Positions 32,797-40,817 of a stretch of DNA of 64,000 nt are shown here, one piece after another. Position 1 is the first letter of the stretch. Every line of letters starts with the position of its first letter. The stretch covers positions 620,001 to 684,000 of the forward strand of contig NZ_QPES01000002.1 of the NCBI RefSeq assembly GCF_009455685.1, given 5' to 3'. The notes beneath the pieces were generated by a model. The model was not told the DNA's origin. It ran no database searches and was given only the letters and a program-made list of their open reading frames with translations. Both the position numbers and the translations under genes were made by a program. Origin of the DNA: Paraburkholderia hayleyella. Lineage in GTDB: Bacteria; Pseudomonadota; Gammaproteobacteria; Burkholderiales; Burkholderiaceae.

Positions 32797-35160
32797 ATGG
32801 CTCGCCCGTCGCATCCCTTTCGCTTTTCTCACGCCCGCATGCCGCGGCACAGCCGCGATCCGGCTGTGCCGCGCCGTCGCGCCCTACTGGCGATTCCCCT
32901 GTTAGGCGTACTGGTGCTGGTTTTGCTATGGACCGTGGTCTCAACCCGGCTCGCGCTCGAAAAAGAAGCGACTTACCGTGAATCCATTGCTTCGGCGGCA
33001 ATTTTGTCGGCGGCACTCGAACAGCACACGATCAAGGCCATTCATCAGATTGACCAGATCACGCGCTTCGTCAAATACGAGTTTGAAAAATCACCTGGAA
33101 CATTCGAACTGACGAACACCGTGGCAAAAAGCGTCGTGCAGGACGAAACGCTCATCCAGGTGTCATTGATCGACGAACACGGCATGCTGGTCGCCAGCAC
33201 GGCAAACACCCGCGTCAAACCCATCGATCTGTCCGACCGCGAGCATTTTAAAGTTCATCAGCGGCGGAAAAACGACGAGCTGTACATCAGCAAACCTGTG
33301 TTAGGACGCGTTTCCGGGCACTGGACACTGCAAATGACGCGCCGCCTGAATCATCCCGATGGTTCGTTCGCAGGCGTCGTCGTGGTCTCGGAAGACCCGG
33401 CCTATTTCACGAGCGATTTCTACAACAATCCCGCCATCGGCCGCGACGGCATGATCGCGGTGATTGCCGACAACGGCGATGTGCTCGCACGCATGAGCGG
33501 CAACAACCCGAGCCCGGGCAACGCATTGGCGGCCGCCGGCCGCTACTCGCCCATGTCACCGCTGTCCGGCTCCGGCGTCGATCCGCTCGACAAGATCAAA
33601 CGCATCACGTCATACCGTCATATCGACGGTTATCCGCTTGGTGTGATGGTTGGCCTCGCCGAAACAGAAGAGTTCGCCGATTACAACCACACACGCAATA
33701 TTTATCTTTTAATGTCTAGTTTTATCTCGTTTGCGATAATTTCATTCTTTATTGTGGCAACCGGCCTGACTAGCAAATTGCTGGGCCGCGAACGGGAGAT
33801 CACCCATCTGATTCAGTACGACCTGCTCACTGGCCTGCCCAACCGCTACGCGACCCTGCAAAACCTGCGACGCGAGGTGACAGAACCCACGGCCAACGTC
33901 GGGCGGCTGGCGCTCCTGTTGATTGATCTCGACAACTTCAAGGCGCTCAACGATGCGCTCGGCCACAACGCGGGCGACATCGTGTTGCAAATGACCGCAT
34001 CACGTCTGGCCAGCGCGGTGGAAGGCGAAGGTACGCTAAGCCGGATGGGCGGCGATGAGTTCGCTGTCATCGTGAAAAGCGATGCGGTGCAAGTCCACTC
34101 GCTCAAGCTCGCCGAGGCGATAGTGCAAGCTTTCGCGCAACCGTTTGCGGTGCACGGCGGCAATCGCTTTACGCTACATGCCAGCATCGGCATTGCGCTG
34201 TATAGCGTCGCCAACGAAAACGAAATCGACCTGCTGAAAAAAGCGGATCTGGCGTTGTATAGCGCGAAAACCGAGGGCAAAAACGGTTACCAGTTTTACG
34301 CACCGTCCCTGTCGCATCGTGCCGATCATCTGCTGCAGTGGGAACAGCAACTGCGTGCCGCGCTCGTGCACAAGCAGCTGTTTCTGGTGTACCAGCCCAA
34401 GATCGATCTGACGCGCCGTTGCATTACCGGTTTCGAAGCGCTCGTGCACTGGAACCATCCCGAACATGGGTTGATTCCGGCCAGCGAATTTATTCCAGTA
34501 GCCGAATCAACCGGGTTGATCGTACCGATGGGAGATTTCGTCATCCAAAGCGCCTGCCGTCAGCTCGCGCAGTGGCAGCACGAAGGCGTCGAGGCGCTGA
34601 CGTTGGCCGTGAATATTTCAGCCGTGCAATTTTGGCGTGGTGATTTATTGGCCAGCGTGGCGCAAGCCATCCGCGAAGCGGGCATTGCCGCCAACCGGCT
34701 CGAACTCGAAATCACCGAGACCACGATGATGGAGTATCCCGATCTGGTCGCGGAGAAAATCGTCGCGCTCAAGCGCCTGGGGGTGCGTATTGCACTAGAC
34801 GACTTTGGCACGGGTTATTCGTCGCTGTCGTACCTGAATCGCTTTTCGGTCGATACGCTGAAGGTGGACCGCTCTTTTGTGCAGGCGGTTCCGGTGGACC
34901 ATGGCGTGTGCCTGATGGTGACGGCGATCGTCAATCTGGCGCGTTCGCTCGGCTTGACGGTGGTCGTCGAAGGCACGGAAACCGAAGAGCAGATTGCATG
35001 GTTAAGCGCATTGGGACAGATCGAGGCGCAAGGGACCTTGTTTTCACGGCCGGTTCCCGTAAGCGACGTGCCTGCGCTGCTTGAACGTTTCGGCGTGTGT
35101 GAGGCGCCGTCATCCTCATGCCATGAACTTGAGCAGCAAGCGAGCGAGACGGCCTCATAG
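32797..35160 (+). CDS. Membrane-bound diguanylate cyclase/phosphodiesterase (GGDEF-EAL)
   Basis: A 787-residue c-di-GMP enzyme. N-terminal membrane helix (RALLAIPLLGVLVLVLLWTVV), a periplasmic Cache-like sensor of about 270 residues (SVVQDETLIQVSLIDEHGMLVAST, HWTLQMTRRLNHPDG), a second helix (FISFAIISFFIVATGL), then GGDEF and EAL domains. The GGDEF motif is intact (residues 418-422) and so is EAL (547-549), with VNISAVQF, ITETTMM, DDFGTGYSSL, LKVDRSF and VVEGTET also present, so both activities are possible in principle. Start ATG 32797 is preferred over a TTG 84 bp upstream. A single gene with a long leader; the ligand of the sensor is unknown. Confidence 0.92.
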   Translation: MARPSHPFRFSHARMPRHSRDPAVPRRRALLAIPLLGVLVLVLLWTVVSTRLALEKEATYRESIASAAILSAALEQHTIKAIHQIDQITRFVKYEFEKSPGTFELTNTVAKSVVQDETLIQVSLIDEHGMLVASTANTRVKPIDLSDREHFKVHQRRKNDELYISKPVLGRVSGHWTLQMTRRLNHPDGSFAGVVVVSEDPAYFTSDFYNNPAIGRDGMIAVIADNGDVLARMSGNNPSPGNALAAAGRYSPMSPLSGSGVDPLDKIKRITSYRHIDGYPLGVMVGLAETEEFADYNHTRNIYLLMSSFISFAIISFFIVATGLTSKLLGREREITHLIQYDLLTGLPNRYATLQNLRREVTEPTANVGRLALLLIDLDNFKALNDALGHNAGDIVLQMTASRLASAVEGEGTLSRMGGDEFAVIVKSDAVQVHSLKLAEAIVQAFAQPFAVHGGNRFTLHASIGIALYSVANENEIDLLKKADLALYSAKTEGKNGYQFYAPSLSHRADHLLQWEQQLRAALVHKQLFLVYQPKIDLTRRCITGFEALVHWNHPEHGLIPASEFIPVAESTGLIVPMGDFVIQSACRQLAQWQHEGVEALTLAVNISAVQFWRGDLLASVAQAIREAGIAANRLELEITETTMMEYPDLVAEKIVALKRLGVRIALDDFGTGYSSLSYLNRFSVDTLKVDRSFVQAVPVDHGVCLMVTAIVNLARSLGLTVVVEGTETEEQIAWLSALGQIEAQGTLFSRPVPVSDVPALLERFGVCEAPSSSCHELEQQASETAS

Positions 35161-35168
35161 CGACAAAA

Positions 35169-36194
35169 TCAGCCTCGCGCACCCATAAAGCCATTGAAGA
35201 ACGCGTGCGCATTCGCCTCAAGGCTTGCCAGGTGATAACCGCCTTCCTGGACAATCGCCGAAGGCAAGTTCAAGGCCCCGATCGCAGCGCCCAGGCGGCC
35301 GAACCCTGCGGTCGTCACCGCCACCTGCGATTGCGGATCTTCCCGGTAAATATCGAAGCCCAACGCCAGCACCAGGGCATCCGGCTGAAAACGTCTGAGC
35401 GCCCGCAACGCATCCTCGACACGCTCGAAAAACACCGCTTCCGTCGAACCATGAGGCATGGGGAAATTAACGTTAAAACCCGCTCCCGCCCCTATGCCGC
35501 GCTCGTCCTCATAGCCCGCCACGACCGGATAAAAATTCGTCGGGTCACCATGAACCGACAGATACATCACGTCATCGCGGCCATAGAAAATTTCCTGCAC
35601 GCCCTGGCCGTGATGCATATCGGTATCGAGAATCGCCACGCGTTTGTAGCGGCTGCGCAGCGACTGCGCGGCAAGCGCGGCGTTGTTCAGATAGCAGAAC
35701 CCCCCGGCGGCATCCCGGCGCGCGTGATGGCCCGGCGGGCGGCAGAGCGCATACGCTTCACGCGTGCCGTCATTGAGCGCCGCGGCCACAGCCAGCGCGC
35801 TTTGCGCCGACCAGTACGCCGAGCGCCAGGTGTTCGCCCCCACCGGGCAACTGCCGTCAGCCAGATACCGTGCCGCCTGCGCCAGCACACCGCGTAGCGG
35901 GTTCGGCTCGCGCACGAAAATATTCGACATCACTTCGTCGCCCCAGTCATCGGGCATCTGCTTCCAACTGCGGTGCGCCTCTTCAAGAAAGCGCAGGTAA
36001 TTCATGTCATGAACCGCAGCGAGCGCGGCCATGCCGGAATCAGCCGGCTCTCGCACCTCGAAGCCCAGCGCCCGCGTTGCCGCGACCAGCCGTGCCGCGC
36101 GCTCAGGGACTTCCTGTGGCGTGCGCATCTGGCCGCGCGAAAGATAACTGCGCGGATGATGCAGCAACTGTTCCGGATGAAAGAAGGTCAACAT
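35169..36194 (-). CDS. Histone deacetylase superfamily protein (acetylpolyamine amidohydrolase-like)
   Basis: Zinc-dependent deacetylase of 341 residues. Active-site landmarks: CRPPGHHARRDAAGGFCYLNNAALAAQ (His-His pair), ILDTDMHHGQGVQEIFY (zinc Asp and His), ALGFDIYREDPQ (second zinc Asp) and a final EGGYHL Tyr segment. The start with AAGGA upstream gives MLTFFHPEQLLHHPRSYLSRGQMR, which is a standard opening for acetylpolyamine amidohydrolases of proteobacteria. Likely substrates are N-acetylated polyamines or other N-acyl amines. It follows an M20 amidohydrolase and an MHS permease on the same strand, so uptake of an acylated amine or carbamoyl compound and its stepwise hydrolysis is a coherent inference. 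Confidence 0.9.
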   Translation of the reverse strand: MLTFFHPEQLLHHPRSYLSRGQMRTPQEVPERAARLVAATRALGFEVREPADSGMAALAAVHDMNYLRFLEEAHRSWKQMPDDWGDEVMSNIFVREPNPLRGVLAQAARYLADGSCPVGANTWRSAYWSAQSALAVAAALNDGTREAYALCRPPGHHARRDAAGGFCYLNNAALAAQSLRSRYKRVAILDTDMHHGQGVQEIFYGRDDVMYLSVHGDPTNFYPVVAGYEDERGIGAGAGFNVNFPMPHGSTEAVFFERVEDALRALRRFQPDALVLALGFDIYREDPQSQVAVTTAGFGRLGAAIGALNLPSAIVQEGGYHLASLEANAHAFFNGFMGARG

Positions 36195-36260
36195 GAACGA
36201 TCCTTATGAATGGAATGTGATATCGGCGCCTTACCGTGTTACCGCCTTACCGCGTTACCC

Positions 36261-37523
36261 TCACGCGGCAGCGGCTTGCCCCGCCACGGCCACTCCGGCT
36301 CGCGCCAGCACCGCATTGAGCAGAACCTCCGCGCCGCAGGTCACGTCTTCCGGCAAGGCCTCTTCGGCTTCGTTATGCGACAGGCCATCGACGCACGGAA
36401 TAAACACCATCGCAGTCGGGCAATACCGCGCCAGATGAATCGCGTCATGGCCCGCGCCACTGATGATCGATTCATGGGAATAGCCCAGTTGTGCCGCGGC
36501 CTGTGCGACGAGCGCCACGCAACCCGCGTCGAACGGTGTCGCGGGGCTGTTCCAGTCCGTGTCGATCTCGACGCTCACGCCACGCTCCGCCGCGATTCTG
36601 GCAAACGCCGTGCGCAATTCGCGTTCAAGCGCATCGAGCTGGGCATCCTCGGGATGGCGCAGGTCCACGCTAAAGGTCACGTTAGCCGCAATCGTGTTAC
36701 GCGAGGCATTGGCGATGTTGATCTGGCCAATCGTCACGAGCGCAGCCGGCGCGTAACGCGCCACGATCTGCTCAAGTTCGCCGGCCATCTGCGCGCTGGC
36801 AAACAGCGCGTCCTTGCGATAGGGCATCGGTGTGGTGCCTGCATGAGCCGCCATGCCGCTCACCCGCACATCGAGCCAGCGAATCGCCTGCCCTCCGCTG
36901 ACCACGCCAATCGTCGTGCCATGCGCCTCGAGGATCGGCCCCTGTTCGATATGGGCTTCGAAATAAGCATCCAGCACCCTGCCCGTCACCGCGCGCGCGC
37001 CGCGATAACCGCTTTGTTCCAAGGCCTGCGCCAGCGTGACGCCATCGGCATCGCACTTGCCGAGCGCCTCGCCGAGCGGCGTGCTCCCCGTGAAAACAGC
37101 AGAGCCCAGCATCGCCGGAGTAAAGCGGGCGCCTTCTTCGTTGGTCCATGACACGATCTCAACCGGCTTGCGTGTCGCCACACCCGCATCGTTCAGCGTG
37201 CGTACCAGTTCAAGCGCGGCCAGCACGCCATAAACACCATCGAAGCGCCCCCCTTCGGGCTGCGTGTCGAGATGGCTGCCCACCAGGACAGGTGCTGCGT
37301 CAGGATCGGTGCCCTCACGCCGCGCAAACAGGTTGCCCACCTCATCGACGCTCACCGTCATGCCCGCCTCGCGGCACCACTGGGCAAAAAGATCGCGCCC
37401 GCGCCGATCCTCGTCCGTCAACGCCAGACGCCTGACCCCACCGCGCGGTGTCGCCCCCACTTGTGCCATTTCCATCAGGCTCGCCCACAGGCGAGTGCCT
37501 TTGATCCGTAACAGTTTCGTCAT
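36261..37523 (-). CDS. M20 family Zn-dependent amidohydrolase (N-carbamoyl-L-amino acid hydrolase/allantoate amidohydrolase type)
   Basis: Di-metal peptidase-fold hydrolase of 420 residues in the HyuC/AllC/beta-ureidopropionase group. Metal and catalytic residues are visible in VGSHLDTQPEGGRFDGVYGVL (His, Asp), SWTNEEGARF (the Glu-Glu pair), AHIEQGPILE, and ISGAGHDAIHLA. The lid domain carries GMAAHAGTTPMPYRKDA, characteristic of carbamoyl-amino acid hydrolases. AAGGAG stands 8 bp before ATG 37523. It lies between the MHS permease and the HDAC-like gene (66 bp gap), all on one strand. The reaction is removal of a carbamoyl or ureido group; the real substrate cannot be read from sequence. Confidence 0.9.
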   Translation of the reverse strand: MTKLLRIKGTRLWASLMEMAQVGATPRGGVRRLALTDEDRRGRDLFAQWCREAGMTVSVDEVGNLFARREGTDPDAAPVLVGSHLDTQPEGGRFDGVYGVLAALELVRTLNDAGVATRKPVEIVSWTNEEGARFTPAMLGSAVFTGSTPLGEALGKCDADGVTLAQALEQSGYRGARAVTGRVLDAYFEAHIEQGPILEAHGTTIGVVSGGQAIRWLDVRVSGMAAHAGTTPMPYRKDALFASAQMAGELEQIVARYAPAALVTIGQINIANASRNTIAANVTFSVDLRHPEDAQLDALERELRTAFARIAAERGVSVEIDTDWNSPATPFDAGCVALVAQAAAQLGYSHESIISGAGHDAIHLARYCPTAMVFIPCVDGLSHNEAEEALPEDVTCGAEVLLNAVLARAGVAVAGQAAAA

Positions 37524-37577
37524 GTTCGCTCCTTGCAATCAGCGTGAATTCAACGCTCAACGTTCAACGCTCGACAA

Positions 37578-38891
37578 TCAACGCACAATGGCCGCTTCGG
37601 TCACATCGGCGCGCGTGCCACGACGCGCATCGAGCGCGATGACGCTGAGCAGCGAGATCCCGGCGAGACACGTATAAAACACCGCCAGCGGCCACCATTG
37701 CCCGATGAAACGATGCGCCAGCCAGGTGCCGATCAGCGGTGTCAGGCCACCAGCAACCGCACCGCAAACCTGATAGGAAAGCGAAATCGCCGAATAGCGC
37801 ACGCGTGTAGCAAAAATCCCGCTAACGAAACCCGCGATCACCGAGTAATAACTCGCCATGCACACCACCGCCAGCGCAATGCCAATCACGATTGACAGAC
37901 GGCTGCCGCTTTGCACAAGCAGGAACATCGGATAAGGCGAAATCATCGCGGCCAGCGCCGCCAGCTTGAGAAAACGCGCGCCGCCGATGCGCTCAGCCAC
38001 CCAGGCCGCGAGTGGCTGCACCAGAAACTGAATGATGGCGACCAGAAACAGGCAATCGAGAATCAGCGAGCGCGAGATCCCGACGTATTGCGTCGTGTAG
38101 GCAATCATGAAAGTGTTGGTGAAATACACCCCGGCGATTCCGATCGTGTTCGCGCCAATGCACAGCAGCACCAGCGCCCACGCGGAACGCAACACTTCCG
38201 CGATGGGTAGTTTGACCGTGCGGTTGGACTCTTTCACGCGCTCGAATTCAGGCGATTCATTGACACCGAGACGAATCAGCAAGCCGACAATCAGCAACAC
38301 CGCGCTGGCCAGAAACGGCAAGCGCCAGCCCCAGGCCAGAAAATCCGCCTTGTCGAGCGAAGTCACCGCGCGGAATGCCAGCAACGACAGGATCAGGCCA
38401 GCAGGACTGCCCAGCTGCGCAAACGAGGCAAAAAACGTGCGCCGTCCTGCAGGCGCATGCTCCCCGGCCATCAGCACCGCGCCGCCCCACTCACCGCCCA
38501 CCGCGATGCCTTGCACCACGCGCAGCAGCACCAGCAACACCGGAGCCAGCACGCCGACTGTCGTGAAATCCGGCAACAAGCCAATGCAGACAGTGGCCAC
38601 GCCCATCATCATCAAGGTGGTCATCAAGGCTTTCTTGCGCCCGATCCGGTCACCGAGATGGCCAAAAATCAGGCCTCCCAGGGGGCGGGCGAAAAAGCCC
38701 ACCGCAAACGTCCCGAACGCCGCCATCGTGCTAAGAAAAGGATCGTGCGAAGGAAAATACAGCTCGCCAAACACAAGGGCCGCAGCCGTGGCGTAAATGT
38801 AGAAGTCGTACCACTCGATCATCGTGCCGATGAATGCCGCCGCAGCGGCACGCACCGGCTGACGGCGGGCGGAAGGATTGGGCTGGATCAT
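37578..38891 (-). CDS. MHS family (major facilitator) metabolite:proton symporter
   Basis: Twelve-helix MFS transporter of 437 residues, metabolite:H+ symporter (MHS) subfamily, related to ShiA/KgtP/ProP. Signature loops are GHLGDRIGRKKALMTTLMMMG between helices 2 and 3, GEWGGAVLMAGEHAPAGRRTFFAS between 4 and 5, and LTPLIGTWLAH. Start ATG 38891 is preferred over an in-frame GTG at 38912 because CAGGAG lies 8 bp upstream. First gene of the leftward unit with the M20 hydrolase (54 bp gap) and HDAC-like hydrolase, facing the LysR regulator. Probably imports the substrate of those hydrolases. Confidence 0.92.
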   Translation of the reverse strand: MIQPNPSARRQPVRAAAAAFIGTMIEWYDFYIYATAAALVFGELYFPSHDPFLSTMAAFGTFAVGFFARPLGGLIFGHLGDRIGRKKALMTTLMMMGVATVCIGLLPDFTTVGVLAPVLLVLLRVVQGIAVGGEWGGAVLMAGEHAPAGRRTFFASFAQLGSPAGLILSLLAFRAVTSLDKADFLAWGWRLPFLASAVLLIVGLLIRLGVNESPEFERVKESNRTVKLPIAEVLRSAWALVLLCIGANTIGIAGVYFTNTFMIAYTTQYVGISRSLILDCLFLVAIIQFLVQPLAAWVAERIGGARFLKLAALAAMISPYPMFLLVQSGSRLSIVIGIALAVVCMASYYSVIAGFVSGIFATRVRYSAISLSYQVCGAVAGGLTPLIGTWLAHRFIGQWWPLAVFYTCLAGISLLSVIALDARRGTRADVTEAAIVR

Positions 38892-38986
38892 GCTGTGGGG
38901 CTCCTGTGACACGTCATGCGCCCATGTGGCGCAGCCTGCCGGTGAAATTAAATCGCATCGCTCAACAACAGCAACCGCGCCACACG

Positions 38987-39028
38987 TTTGACGCGCTTTG
39001 ACGTGAGGACATTAATGCGCGTCAAAGC
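38987..39028. promoter_or_regulatory. LysR-type operator candidate between the permease and lysR genes
   Basis: Three copies of a TTTGACG element: TTTGACGCGC (38987-38996) and CTTTGACGTG (38996-39005) as direct repeats, and GCGCGTCAAAGC (39017-39028) inverted. GCTTTGACG/CGTCAAAGC pair perfectly across 16 bp. AT-rich sequence suited to promoters follows (39050-39110). Confidence 0.6.
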
Positions 39029-39121
39029 GGTTTATCGCCATCCATAAAGCATTAGTCAAATTTCAAGTTATTATTTCGAATATAAATTTAATTAATATGC
39101 ATACCTTGGGGACCTATCATC

Positions 39122-40114
39122 ATGCGCGCAGAAATTGCCCATTTTCTGAATAACCGGCTCGACTGGAACCTGTTACGCACCTACCTCGTCATCGTTCAGG
39201 AACGCAGCATCAGCCGTGCCGCAGCACGGCTGCATGTCACCCAGCCGGCTGTCAGCCAGGCACTCAAACGTCTCGAAGACACCCTCGGCCGCAAGCTGAT
39301 CGAACGGCGCGGCGCGCAGTTCGATCCGACCCAGGCAGGCACGGAGGTGTATCGCATCGCCAGCGATATCTACAGCAATATTTCGCGCCTCGAAACCGAA
39401 CTGGATGCCCGCGCCCAGGACATCACCGGTTCAATTCGTCTGCTGAGCGTGAGCCGGATCGAGTCCCCCGCCTACGATGCGTTTCTCGCCGGGTTTCACC
39501 GCGCCCATGCGCGCATCGATTTGCATATCGAGGTCATGCGTTCCTCGGACATTATTTCGTCGCTGCTGCAAAAAACCGCGACCGCAGGTCTTGGCCTGTG
39601 CCGCAATCCCGTTGAAAAACTGGAAACGCGTATTTTCTTACGCCAGCGTTATGCGATTTTTTGTGGTCCGCACCATCGGCTATTTGGTCAGACGCAACTG
39701 ACGATGAGCGATCTGCTCACGGAAAACTTCGTTTCATTCACCAGCGACCAGATTGGCGATAGCCTCTCGCCGCTGACCGTGTTCCGTGACCAGAAAGGGT
39801 TCACTGGGCGCATCGTGGCGGCCTCGCCGAGCCTCGATGAAGTCCGGCGGCTCATCTACGCGGGATATGGCATTGGTTGCCTGCCAGAACACATCGTCTG
39901 CGACGATCTGGCCCAGCAGCGCCTGTGGCGGCTGCCGCCGGAAGACGGGCTCGTTGATGTCGATGTCAATTTGCTGTGGCACCGCGAACGCAAGATGAGC
40001 ACGGCGGAGCAAACCTTTCTGGAGAGTTTCGAGCGCGTCATGCAGCGCTATTCGATGGCGCAGCGGCTCGGGCTGGAGCCGCTGGAAACGCGAGACGGCA
40101 TTATCGCCGCATGA
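39122..40114 (+). CDS. LysR family transcriptional regulator
   Basis: A 330-residue LTTR. The winged helix is LRTYLVIVQERSISRAAARLHVTQPAVSQALKRLEDTLGRKLIERRGAQFDPTQAG, followed by a linker helix and a periplasmic-binding-like effector domain. It is divergent from the MHS permease/M20 hydrolase/HDAC-like genes, the usual LTTR geometry, and the region between carries TTTGACG repeats that fit a binding site. The start is the first ATG, 94 bp after the last repeat, slightly long for the family because of a 16-residue N-terminal extension (MRAEIAHFLNNRLDWN). It probably activates the divergent operon in response to its substrate. Confidence 0.92.
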   Translation: MRAEIAHFLNNRLDWNLLRTYLVIVQERSISRAAARLHVTQPAVSQALKRLEDTLGRKLIERRGAQFDPTQAGTEVYRIASDIYSNISRLETELDARAQDITGSIRLLSVSRIESPAYDAFLAGFHRAHARIDLHIEVMRSSDIISSLLQKTATAGLGLCRNPVEKLETRIFLRQRYAIFCGPHHRLFGQTQLTMSDLLTENFVSFTSDQIGDSLSPLTVFRDQKGFTGRIVAASPSLDEVRRLIYAGYGIGCLPEHIVCDDLAQQRLWRLPPEDGLVDVDVNLLWHRERKMSTAEQTFLESFERVMQRYSMAQRLGLEPLETRDGIIAA

Positions 40115-40120
40115 TTTGAT

Positions 40121-40573
40121 TTAGCGCGCCAGCACCGCGACGCCAATGGTCACGACGCCCAGCACGATATTGACCAGCACAATCTGGCGCACAACGCCAA
40201 CCGCACGTGCGCCATCAGGCCAGTTTTGTGTCTGCACCGCGCGGCGCACGCGCGGAAACAGCGCGAAGCGAATGTGACCGAAGAGCAACATCATCACGAC
40301 GCCAAGGCCTGCCATCGTATGCAGCGGCCACAAGGCATGCGCGCCGCCAAACCGGCTCAGTAAAAAACCGCCCGAGAACAGGATCAGCAGCACAGCAGCG
40401 GCGGCCCAGCTGAAAAAGCGCCCGAATACCGCCTCCCAAAGTGGCAAACGCAATTGCGGCGACAGGTCAGCCAGCGCGGGGCGCAGGCAAAAGTGCGCGA
40501 ACACCATGCCGCCCACCCAGACGGCAACGCCAAGCAAATGCAGAAAAAGCGCGGCTTCGATGGCGTAAATCAT
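40121..40573 (-). CDS. CopD-like integral membrane protein
   Basis: A 150-residue protein with four hydrophobic helices: AIEAALFLHLLGVAVWVGGMVFAHFCLR, WEAVFGRFFSWAAAAVLLILFSGGFLL, LHTMAGLGVVMMLLFGHIRF and GVVRQIVLVNIVLGVVTIGVAVLAR. The first helix with HxxxxxxWxGG, and the His residues in the third helix, match the CopD superfamily of putative haem or copper membrane proteins. The gene converges on lysR (6 bp between stops) and has no operon partner. Copper transport is a family name, not shown here. Confidence 0.85.
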   Translation of the reverse strand: MIYAIEAALFLHLLGVAVWVGGMVFAHFCLRPALADLSPQLRLPLWEAVFGRFFSWAAAAVLLILFSGGFLLSRFGGAHALWPLHTMAGLGVVMMLLFGHIRFALFPRVRRAVQTQNWPDGARAVGVVRQIVLVNIVLGVVTIGVAVLAR

Positions 40574-40817
40574 GTGAAGGATCCTGGTAATCGGTGAGGT
40601 GCAGCAGGTGACGGGGAGAGCGCGCGAGATTTGCGGCCCGTGGCATGCGGAAGACTTAAAACGGAAGGCTTAAAACTTATGGCAACGTCATCGGAGCTGG
40701 CTGACGAGCGCGTTCGACTACTCAACCAGCAGGGCAGTTCCTGGAAATTTCCCCAGCACCCGCACTCATGCGGGCCCCTGCCCGCCAGCACCAGAGACCG
40801 CCAACGGCGGCCCTACC

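Noticed and set aside
40757..40774. Hairpin CCCGCA-CTCA-TGCGGG after parC
   Set aside because: A short 6-bp stem without a T-run; too weak to call a terminator.
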